In this document: positions 49,697-56,409 of the stretch, piece after piece | Layout: each line of letters begins with the position of its first letter | Numbering within the stretch: position 1 is the first letter of the stretch | Assembly (NCBI RefSeq): GCF_000015865.1 | Contig: NC_009012.1 | Coordinates: 372,001 to 436,000, forward strand | Source of the DNA: Acetivibrio thermocellus ATCC 27405 | GTDB taxonomy: Bacteria; Bacillota; Clostridia; Acetivibrionales; Acetivibrionaceae | Direction of reading: 5' to 3' | DNA length: 64,000 nt | Notes under the pieces: model-generated | Database searches by the model: none | What the model was told of the DNA's origin: nothing | The model's input: the letters and a program-made list of their open reading frames with translations, nothing else | Made by a program: the position numbers and the translations under genes

Positions 49697-51370
49697 ATGA
49701 ATGAAAACAATCTAAATATGATTAAAGTGGTATTTCCGGATAACAGCGAAAGAGAAGTGTATGAAGGAATATCTTTGCAGGAATTGAGTGAAAGCTGCAA
49801 AAACCAATATAAATCAACCATTGTGGCGGCAAAGGTTAACAACGATATAAAGGAATTAAGCTATCGTCTTAATGAAAGTTGCCGGGTGGAGTTTATCGAC
49901 CTTACGGATGATGACGGAATGAGGATATATAAAAGAAGCCTCAGCTTTATTCTCATTAAGGCCGTAAATGACCTTTTTCCCGACAGAAAGGTTATAATTT
50001 GCCATTCCATCAGCAAGGGAATTTACTGTGAGGTTAAAGGCGACACACCTCTTACTGTTGAAGAGGTAGACATGATAAAAAACAGAATGAAAGAAATTGT
50101 CAATTTGAAAATTCCTTTCATAAAGAAGATAATGTCTCTTGATGAGGCAAGGGAAGTATTCAGAAAAATCGGAAGAATGGACAGGTTCCGTTCCATAGAA
50201 TACAGAAAAAAGCCCTATGTGACTTTATACGAATGCGATGGGTTCCAGGACTATTTTTATGGATATATGGTGCCTCATACGGGGTATCTGGATAAATTTG
50301 ATTTAAAATATTATCAGCCCGGCCTGATATTGATGAGTCCGGAAAAAACCAGTCCGGATGCTATACCGCAATTCAAAGAGCAAAAGAAGCTTTTCAGCAT
50401 ATTTGCGGAATACAAAAAATGGGGAAAAATACTTGGTGTCGAAGATGTGAGTGCGCTAAATGACATTGTAAAGGAAGGCAAAATAAATGAGCTTATAAGA
50501 GTTGCAGAGGCTTTGCATGAGAAGAAAATTGCGCAGATTGCGGATATGATAGCCTTTAATGAGCATAAGAAGAAAGTCGTTTTGATTGCCGGTCCGTCTT
50601 CATCGGGAAAGACAACCTTTGCCCACAGACTTTCGATACAGCTTAAGGTAAATGGTTTGAGGCCCGTTACCATATCTCTGGATGATTATTTTGTTGACAG
50701 GGAGCTTACTCCCAAGGATGAAAACGGAGAATACGACTTTGAGGCCCTGGAGGCTATTGATATCAAACTTTTCAACCGGCATCTTGCGGAGCTGATAGAA
50801 GGGAAAGAAGTTGACGTTCCGATTTTCAATTTCCCTAAAGGATGCAGGGAAAGCTTTTGCAGGAAGCTTAAGATTGACGAAGACCAGATAATCATAATTG
50901 AAGGCATACACGGATTGAATGAAAAACTGACGGCCTCAATTCCAAAAGAGAACAAATTCAAGATATATGTGAGCGCACTTACCTCAATGAATATTGATGA
51001 GCATAATCGTATACCTACTACGGATACACGAATCATCAGAAGGATTGTAAGAGATTACCAATTCAGAGGCTGCAGTGCGGCAAACACTATAAAACGCTGG
51101 CCTTCTGTAAGAAGGGGCGAGGAGAGAAACATATTCCCGTTCCAGGAAGAAGCGGATGTAATGTTTAATTCAGCGCTTATGTTTGAACTGGGAGTTTTAA
51201 AAACCTATGCGGAACCGCTGCTGATGGAGATAGATTCTTCTGAGCCTGAATATTCCGAGGCAAGGAGACTTATAGAATTTTTGAACAATTTCTTGCCGAT
51301 AGACTCGAAAGAGATTCCTGCAAATTCAATAATAAGGGAGTTTATTGGCGGAAGTTGTTTTTACCAGTAA
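49697..51370 (+). CDS. TGS-domain / uridine-kinase-family fusion protein
   Basis: 557 residues. Residues about 8-70 form a TGS-like beta-grasp domain (IKVVFPDNSEREVYEGISL), followed by a region resembling the ThrRS second additional domain (about 75-190). The kinase domain (about 295-490) has Walker A GPSSSGKTT and the uridine-kinase features SLDDYFVDRELTPKDENGEYD and EGIHGLNE. Known members are annotated as nucleoside kinase or phosphoribulokinase/uridine kinase family. The unusual TGS/SAD front suggests an RNA- or ribosome-related role; this is inference. A clear ribosome site (AAGGAGTTATAGGAG) precedes ATG 49697. Confidence 0.85.
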   Translation: MNENNLNMIKVVFPDNSEREVYEGISLQELSESCKNQYKSTIVAAKVNNDIKELSYRLNESCRVEFIDLTDDDGMRIYKRSLSFILIKAVNDLFPDRKVIICHSISKGIYCEVKGDTPLTVEEVDMIKNRMKEIVNLKIPFIKKIMSLDEAREVFRKIGRMDRFRSIEYRKKPYVTLYECDGFQDYFYGYMVPHTGYLDKFDLKYYQPGLILMSPEKTSPDAIPQFKEQKKLFSIFAEYKKWGKILGVEDVSALNDIVKEGKINELIRVAEALHEKKIAQIADMIAFNEHKKKVVLIAGPSSSGKTTFAHRLSIQLKVNGLRPVTISLDDYFVDRELTPKDENGEYDFEALEAIDIKLFNRHLAELIEGKEVDVPIFNFPKGCRESFCRKLKIDEDQIIIIEGIHGLNEKLTASIPKENKFKIYVSALTSMNIDEHNRIPTTDTRIIRRIVRDYQFRGCSAANTIKRWPSVRRGEERNIFPFQEEADVMFNSALMFELGVLKTYAEPLLMEIDSSEPEYSEARRLIEFLNNFLPIDSKEIPANSIIREFIGGSCFYQ

Positions 51371-51442
51371 ATAAACCGTAAATAAAGCATAAATAAAGTA
51401 TAGATAAAGCATGAATAAACCATAAATAATCGTAAATAACTG
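51368..51442. repeat. Seven phased 10-11-bp A/T-rich tandem repeats
   Basis: The units are TAAATAAACCG, TAAATAAAGCA, TAAATAAAGTA, TAGATAAAGCA, TGAATAAACCA, TAAATAATCG and TAAATAACTG, starting at the stop codon of the kinase gene. The period equals one DNA helical turn, with the A tracts in phase, so the stretch may be intrinsically bent. It stands 60 bases ahead of the DRTGG gene that opens the hydrogenase-linked cluster. Confidence 0.8.
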
Positions 51443-51502
51443 TTAATTGAAAACCATTAATAAATCTTGTTTGATACAAAATGTAAAGGTTAAGGTGTAT
51501 GT

Positions 51503-51856
51503 ATGAAGGCTAGGGAGATTTTAGAAATTTTAAATGCAGAACTTTTGACCGGGGAAGAAAATCTTGACATGGAGTTTAATGCAGCCTGTGGGTCAGACCT
51601 TATGAGCGATGTTATGGCCTATGTCAAAGAAAATGTGGTTTTGCTGACAGGGCTTGTCAATCCTCAGGTGATTAGGACTGCGGAAATGATGGATATAAAA
51701 TTGGTGGTTTTCATCAGGGGAAAGAGGCCCGAGGAGAAGATTATTCAAATGGCAAAAGAAAAAGGGATAGCAATCATGACCACGAACGACCCGATGTTTA
51801 TAGCATGCGGAAAGTTGTACAGTGCAGGTATAACAGAAAGAGGTGTTTGGGATTGA
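51503..51856 (+). CDS. DRTGG-domain protein, first gene of the HydS cluster
   Basis: 117 residues, a stand-alone DRTGG domain (EILEILNAELLTGEENLD, then DVMAYVKENVVLLTGLVNPQ and DIKLVVFIRGKRP). DRTGG domains are found beside CBS domains and in phosphotransacetylases, but their ligand is unknown. Its stop overlaps the start of the HATPase gene (TTGA), so translation is coupled. A second DRTGG gene lies three genes on (53667). The pair in a hydrogenase neighbourhood suggests a small-molecule or Fe-S regulatory role. Confidence 0.85.
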   Translation: MKAREILEILNAELLTGEENLDMEFNAACGSDLMSDVMAYVKENVVLLTGLVNPQVIRTAEMMDIKLVVFIRGKRPEEKIIQMAKEKGIAIMTTNDPMFIACGKLYSAGITERGVWD

Positions 51857-52302
51857 GTGACGGTATAATAAGGAAAAACTTTGTTATACCTGCAAATGAT
51901 TTTACATTGGCCGGGGAAGCATCAAGCACCGTAAAGAAGATGCTTATACAGCTTGGTGCTGATCCACAGAAAATAAAAAAGACGGCCATATCCATGTATG
52001 AGGCTGAATTGAACGCCGTCATTCACGCCAACGGCGGAGTGGCGGAAGTTGAAATTGACAGAAACAAAGTCTTTATACGGATAAAAGATGAAGGACCGGG
52101 AATACCTGATTTGGAGCTGGCAATGCAGGAAGGATATACCACTGCTCCGGACAGTATCCGTGAAATGGGGTTTGGTGCCGGAATGGGACTTCCCAATATG
52201 AAAAGATATGCTGACAAGCTTGAGATAATAACGGAAGTAGGAAAGGGGACTATTGTTGAGATTACCGTGTTTTTAACGGATAATGAGAAAGAGAACCATT
52301 AA
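51853..52302 (+). CDS. HATPase_c (GHKL) protein, anti-sigma/serine-kinase-like
   Basis: 149 residues, a lone GHKL ATPase domain of the RsbW/SpoIIAB type: N box YEAELNAVIHANGG, G1 DEGPGIPDLE and G2 GFGAGMGLPNMKRYAD. No histidine-kinase dimerisation domain is present. The frame extends back to 51805, but AAGAGGTG points to TTG 51853, overlapping the stop of the DRTGG gene. Such proteins phosphorylate or sequester partner proteins; the partner may be encoded in this cluster. Confidence 0.85.
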   Translation: MSDGIIRKNFVIPANDFTLAGEASSTVKKMLIQLGADPQKIKKTAISMYEAELNAVIHANGGVAEVEIDRNKVFIRIKDEGPGIPDLELAMQEGYTTAPDSIREMGFGAGMGLPNMKRYADKLEIITEVGKGTIVEITVFLTDNEKENH

Positions 52303-52320
52303 CGTGTTTGGGGGGATAAG

Positions 52321-53667
52321 ATGAGTCCGTACTTCCACTCGGTGACTCTGGACGAGGTCAAATGTAAAGGTTGTACCAATTGCATAAAAAGATGCCCCAC
52401 GGAAGCAATCAGAGTAAGAAAGAGCAAAGCCAGAATCATAAATGAAAGATGCATAGATTGCGGAGAGTGTATAAGGGTTTGTCCTTATCATGCCAAAAAG
52501 GCGATAACCGACCCTATTGGCCTGATAAATGACTATAAATACAAAGTTGCGATACCTGCCCCTTCCCTGTATGGACAGCTAAAGTCAGCGCCTTCAAGGG
52601 ATCATATCCTCACTGCTCTTAAAATGTGCGGATTTGACGATGTTTTTGAGGTTGCAAGGGCAGCCGAGATTATTACCAGTGAGACTAAAAAAATACTTGC
52701 ACAGCAAAGATTTGAAAAGCCCCTTATATCTTCAGCATGCCCTGCTGTAGTAAGGCTCATACAAGTGAGGTTTCCAAATCTTATCGATAATATATTAAAG
52801 CTAAAGTCCCCCATGGAGGTTGCGGCCAAAATCGCAAAAGATGAAATATCACGAAACAGGAAAATTCGCCAGGAGGACATCGGCGTATTTTTTATTACTC
52901 CCTGTGCCGCAAAAGTGACCAGCATAAAAGCTCCTTTGGACAAGGAGAAGTCCTTTGTGGACGGAGCAATTTCAATTTCGGAAATATATTTAAAAATACT
53001 TTCTGCCCTGGGGAAAATTGATAAACCTGAAAAGCTTTCAAGAGCCGGGTTTGTCGGAGTACGCTGGGCAAATTCCGGAGGAGAAAGCATCGCCCTTGGA
53101 ACGGACAAATTTCTTGCGGTTGACGGTATTCACAATGTAATTGCGATTCTTGAGGAAATTGAGGACGAAAAGCTGGAGGATATAGATTTTGTTGAAGCTC
53201 TGGCATGTCAGGGAGGCTGTCTTGGCGGTCCACTTAACGTGGAAAATATGTATGTTGCCAGAAAAACAATAAAGAAATTTATTGATGATGCAAAAGAAAA
53301 AGGGTTGGAAACGGCGGCAGACGAAAATTGCAATTATGATATTGCCTGGACGGGAAAGGTTGAATACAAACCTGTCATGAAGCTGGACAAGGATTTTGAC
53401 GTGGCAATGAAGAAGCTGGAGACTCTTAATGTCATAAACAGCGGACTTCCCGGACTGGATTGCGGTGCGTGCGGTGCACCGAGCTGCAGAGCCCTTGCGG
53501 AAGACATAGTAAGGGGGAATGCCAACGAGACGGATTGCATATTTAAACTGAGAGAAAAAGTAAGAGACCTTGCATTTCAGATGATGGAGCTGGAAGCAAA
53601 AATGCCTCCTGTGCTGGACAAGGATGAAACTTCGGAAAACAAATCAAAGAAAAGGGGAGAGTTTTGA
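52321..53667 (+). CDS. Putative sensory [FeFe]-hydrogenase-like protein (HydS type)
   Basis: 448 residues. Two 4Fe-4S motifs (CKGCTNCIKRCP, CIDCGECIRVCP; about 15-60) precede a hydrogenase large-subunit domain. The four H-cluster cysteines are present: Cys140 (SSACPAV), Cys195 (TPCAAK), Cys296 and Cys300 (ALACQGGCLGG). The proton-relay cysteine before Cys140 is Ala139, as in the sensory HydS of Thermotoga, and the GGGQP of catalytic enzymes is lost. The C-terminus carries a fourth Fe-S motif, CGACGAPSCRALAEDIVRG (about 380-400). It likely senses H2 or redox state instead of making H2. It overlaps the next DRTGG gene by one base. Confidence 0.88.
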   Translation: MSPYFHSVTLDEVKCKGCTNCIKRCPTEAIRVRKSKARIINERCIDCGECIRVCPYHAKKAITDPIGLINDYKYKVAIPAPSLYGQLKSAPSRDHILTALKMCGFDDVFEVARAAEIITSETKKILAQQRFEKPLISSACPAVVRLIQVRFPNLIDNILKLKSPMEVAAKIAKDEISRNRKIRQEDIGVFFITPCAAKVTSIKAPLDKEKSFVDGAISISEIYLKILSALGKIDKPEKLSRAGFVGVRWANSGGESIALGTDKFLAVDGIHNVIAILEEIEDEKLEDIDFVEALACQGGCLGGPLNVENMYVARKTIKKFIDDAKEKGLETAADENCNYDIAWTGKVEYKPVMKLDKDFDVAMKKLETLNVINSGLPGLDCGACGAPSCRALAEDIVRGNANETDCIFKLREKVRDLAFQMMELEAKMPPVLDKDETSENKSKKRGEF

Positions 53668-53996
53668 TGAAGGTTAAGGAGTTTGCAGAGCAGTTGAAAA
53701 TGGAGATATTAACCGGGGAAAAAGGACTTGAAAAAGAAATAAAGGGTATGTATATATGCGACCTTTTAAGTTGGGTTATGTCTCATGCTGCCAAAGGAGA
53801 TGCGTGGATTACGGTGCATACTCATGTCAATATTGTGGCAGTTGCTCTGATGGCCGACATACCTTGTATTATTATTCCCGAGGGTATTGAAGTGGAGGAG
53901 GCAACTATAAAAAAAGCTGTGGAAGAGGACATTGCAATATTGAGAACATCCAAAACCGCCTATCAAATAGCATGTGAAGCAGGTAAATTATTATGA
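53667..53996 (+). CDS. DRTGG-domain protein, second of the cluster
   Basis: 109 residues, similar in layout to the first (EFAEQLKMEILTGEKGLEKE, then DLLSWVMSHAAKGDAWITVH and DIPCIIIPEGIEV). ATG 53667 follows AAGGGGAGAG; the TGATG overlap with the HydS gene and the ATGA overlap with the PHP gene show one translational unit. The two DRTGG proteins may form a heteromer. Confidence 0.85.
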   Translation: MKVKEFAEQLKMEILTGEKGLEKEIKGMYICDLLSWVMSHAAKGDAWITVHTHVNIVAVALMADIPCIIIPEGIEVEEATIKKAVEEDIAILRTSKTAYQIACEAGKLL

Positions 53997-54703
53997 TAGT
54001 GTACACAGACCTTCATATTCATTCTGCATTATCTCCGTGCTCCGATAATGAGATGACACCCAACAATATTGTCAACATGGCCTTTCTCAAACAGCTTGAC
54101 ATTATTGCGGTGACCGATCACAATTCTGCCGAAAACTGTGTTGCAGTGGTCGAGTGTGCCAAAAAGAGAGGGATTGTTGCGGTTCCCGGAATGGAGCTTG
54201 AAACCAGGGAAGAGGTTCACCTTGTATGCCTTTTTCCGGGTATTGATGAGGCGCTTGACATGCAGAAGATAGTATATAATGCACTCCCGGACATAAAAAA
54301 TCGGGAAGACATATTTGGAGAGCAAATTGTAATGGATGCCGGGGATAATGTTTTAAGGCATGTGGACAGACTTCTTTTGACTGCATCAAATCTTAGCGTT
54401 GAAGATGTGTTCAGCCATGTTGCGGCATTGGGAGGTGTTGTTATACCTGCCCATGTGGACCGAGATTCTTACAGTATTATTTCAAATCTTGGAATCATTC
54501 CTGAAAATCCTGAAATAAAATATCTCGAAATCTCAAAATTCTGCGACAAAACGAAATATCTTGAGAAAAACCCCCATCTTGGAAGATTTAATTTTATCAG
54601 ATCTTCTGATGCCCATTCATTGGGCGACATTCTGGAAAGGGAAAATTCTATTGAACTTGAGGAAATAAGCATAGAATGCCTTATTGAGACGTTAAAAAAG
54701 TGA
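53993..54703 (+). CDS. PHP-domain phosphoesterase
   Basis: 236 residues. The metal-binding PHP motifs are complete: DLHIHSALSPCSDNEMTP near the N-terminus, VTDHNSAEN, the Glu in PGMELETREEVH, PAHVDRDS and SSDAHSLGD. PHP enzymes hydrolyse phosphoesters, including nucleotides or phosphorylated metabolites. As the last gene of the HydS unit it could degrade a signalling nucleotide; this is inference. ATG overlaps the previous stop. Confidence 0.85.
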   Translation: MIVYTDLHIHSALSPCSDNEMTPNNIVNMAFLKQLDIIAVTDHNSAENCVAVVECAKKRGIVAVPGMELETREEVHLVCLFPGIDEALDMQKIVYNALPDIKNREDIFGEQIVMDAGDNVLRHVDRLLLTASNLSVEDVFSHVAALGGVVIPAHVDRDSYSIISNLGIIPENPEIKYLEISKFCDKTKYLEKNPHLGRFNFIRSSDAHSLGDILERENSIELEEISIECLIETLKK

Positions 54704-54859
54704 TAAGGCATTGTTAGACCATATATTGCATATGACATTTCATTAGGATACTGTATACAATTCAACGGTGCCGTTCTGACCTCTTGGATTTCCCGGAAAT
54801 CTTGATGATAAAAGCATTTGAAACTGTCATCAGAACATTAAAAGTAATACTAAAATGTA

Positions 54860-54888
54860 TTGAATAATGTATAAATATTTGATATAAT
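54860..54888 (+). promoter_or_regulatory. Sigma-A promoter of the hydrogenase operon
   Basis: TTGAAT at 54860-54865, 17 bases, TATAAT at 54883-54888. Expected start near 54895, within the Rex-type operator. Confidence 0.8.
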
Positions 54889-54898
54889 TAAGGCGATA

Positions 54899-54916
54899 TT
54901 GTTAAATTGTTAACAT
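54899..54916. promoter_or_regulatory. Rex-type operator at the hydrogenase promoter
   Basis: TTGTTAA (54899-54905), ATTG, TTAACAT (54910-54916) match the clostridial Rex consensus TTGTTAANNNNTTAACAA with a single mismatch at the last base. It begins 10 bases after the -10 box, where a bound repressor would block initiation. Rex releases DNA when NADH rises, which would induce H2 production to reoxidise NADH. Confidence 0.8.
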
Positions 54917-54964
54917 GCGTTTTGAAAGTGAAATCAAACGTCTGGTTAGGGGGTTATTAAAGAA

Positions 54965-55462
54965 ATGAGCGCAAATGGTTGCTGCTGTTGCGGCGGAGTA
55001 GACTCCAGAGAACAAAAACTTAACGAAATAATTGAAAAATACAAAAACACAAAAGGAGCGCTTGTTCCTGTTCTTCATGAAGCACAGGAAGTATATGGTT
55101 ATTTGCCTCTGGAGGTTCAGAAAAAAATTGCTGAAGGGCTTAACATACCTTTGGCTGAAGTTTACGGTGTTGTAACATTCTATACCCAGTTTTCCTTGAA
55201 TCCAAAAGGAAAATATAAAATCCAGGTTTGCATGGGTACTGCATGTTATGTAAAAGGATCCGGAGCTATTTTGGAAAAGCTTAAAGAAAAGCTTGAGATT
55301 GATGTTGGCGAATGCACCAGTGACGGCAAGTTTTCTTTGGAAGCTTGCAGATGTATAGGAGCTTGTGGATTGGCCCCGGTAATAATGATTAACGACGATG
55401 TATACGGCAGACTTGTACCTGATGATATAGAAGGGATAATTGAAAAGTATAAGAAAGAATGA
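54965..55462 (+). CDS. hydC: [FeFe]-hydrogenase subunit HydC (NuoE-like, 2Fe-2S)
   Basis: 165 residues. A Cys-rich start (GCCCCGG) is followed by the NuoE-type thioredoxin-like fold: EVYGVVTFYTQFSLNPKGK, then the 2Fe-2S ligands in CMGTACYVKG and EACRCIGACGLAPV. HydC docks to HydB in trimeric bifurcating hydrogenases and in NADH dehydrogenases. AGGGGG ribosome site 12 bases ahead. Its ATGA end overlaps the HATPase gene. Confidence 0.92.
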   Translation: MSANGCCCCGGVDSREQKLNEIIEKYKNTKGALVPVLHEAQEVYGYLPLEVQKKIAEGLNIPLAEVYGVVTFYTQFSLNPKGKYKIQVCMGTACYVKGSGAILEKLKEKLEIDVGECTSDGKFSLEACRCIGACGLAPVIMINDDVYGRLVPDDIEGIIEKYKKE

Positions 55463-56025
55463 GAGACTTATCTTTGCATTTGATGGATATAGTTCAAAAC
55501 TCGATAGATGCTAAAGCAAGCAAAATCAGCATTTTAATATGTGCTGATAAGAAGTCGGATCTTTTGGAAATTGAAGTAAAAGACAATGGTATTGGAATGG
55601 ACAGCGATTTTCTGAAAGAGGTTGTCAATCCTTTTACCACTACAAGGGACACAAGAAGAGTGGGTCTTGGAATTCCGCTTTTGAAAGCGTCTGCAAAAAG
55701 AGCTTCAGGTGATCTTGAAATTACATCTGAAAAACTCGTCGGTACTACGGTTAAAGCAAGCTTCAAAATATCCCACATAGATCGGCTTCCGTTGGGAAAT
55801 CTGGCTCAGACCATGGAAAGTCTTATTGTTGCACGACCTGACATTGAATACGACCTTACTCTTGACAACAAAAAGGAAAGATTTATTTTCAACTCCTTTG
55901 AAATAAAAAGGAGAATCGGAGAAGTTCCGTTAACTCATTTTGAAGTGCTAAAGTGGATTGGCGAGTATGTAAATGATGGTGTAAAGACTATTTTTGGAGG
56001 GATATTAGATGAAATCCTTGGCTGA
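55459..56025 (+). CDS. HATPase_c (GHKL) protein inside the hyd operon
   Basis: 188 residues. GHKL motifs are intact: N box HLMDIVQNSIDA, G1 DNGIGMD and G2 RRVGLGIPLLKASAKRASG. The C-terminal 80 residues (DRLPLGNLAQTMESLIVARPD) are a separate helical part without a familiar motif. It is translationally coupled to hydC (ATGA) and overlaps the next gene by 17 bases. It resembles the second HATPase of this region (51853) only in the ATPase core. A regulatory kinase of the hydrogenase or of a co-regulator is likely but unproven. Confidence 0.85.
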   Translation: MRDLSLHLMDIVQNSIDAKASKISILICADKKSDLLEIEVKDNGIGMDSDFLKEVVNPFTTTRDTRRVGLGIPLLKASAKRASGDLEITSEKLVGTTVKASFKISHIDRLPLGNLAQTMESLIVARPDIEYDLTLDNKKERFIFNSFEIKRRIGEVPLTHFEVLKWIGEYVNDGVKTIFGGILDEILG

Positions 56026-56377
56026 ATTAGAAGAAATAAGAAAGAGGACTCTTGATCAAATAAATTTGAGGACCAGCAATCATGACATCAGAGTTGTTGT
56101 GGGTATGGCCACATGTGGTATCGCTGCCGGAGCAAGACCGGTTATGAATGCGTTTGTTGAAGAATTAAACAAGAGGAATTTGACCAATGTAGCGGTTACT
56201 ATGACAGGATGTATCGGAATGTGTAAACTTGAACCTATTGTTGAGGTAATTGACAAGGACGGCAGCAAGGTAACATATGTAAAAATGACTCCTGAAAAGG
56301 TTGCCCGTGTTGTTGCTGAGCACATAGTCAATGGAAGGGTATGTACTGAGTATACCATCGCAGAGGCGGACAAATAG
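56009..56377 (+). CDS. Thioredoxin-like [2Fe-2S] ferredoxin
   Basis: 122 residues. The thioredoxin-like 2Fe-2S ferredoxin fold has four cysteines: two in the CGIAAGARPV/TGCIGMCKLE stretches and the pattern expected for NuoE/HydB N-terminal domains. It probably acts as an electron carrier or as an extra docking module between HydC and HydB. It overlaps the HATPase gene by 17 bases and is followed by hydB after 32 bases. Confidence 0.85.
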   Translation: MKSLAELEEIRKRTLDQINLRTSNHDIRVVVGMATCGIAAGARPVMNAFVEELNKRNLTNVAVTMTGCIGMCKLEPIVEVIDKDGSKVTYVKMTPEKVARVVAEHIVNGRVCTEYTIAEADK

Positions 56378-56409
56378 TTAGTTTCGATTTTTGTTAAGGA
56401 GGGTTATAA

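Noticed and set aside
51368-51442. Repeat array considered as CRISPR
   Set aside because: Units of 10-11 bases without spacers; it is a simple phased tandem repeat.
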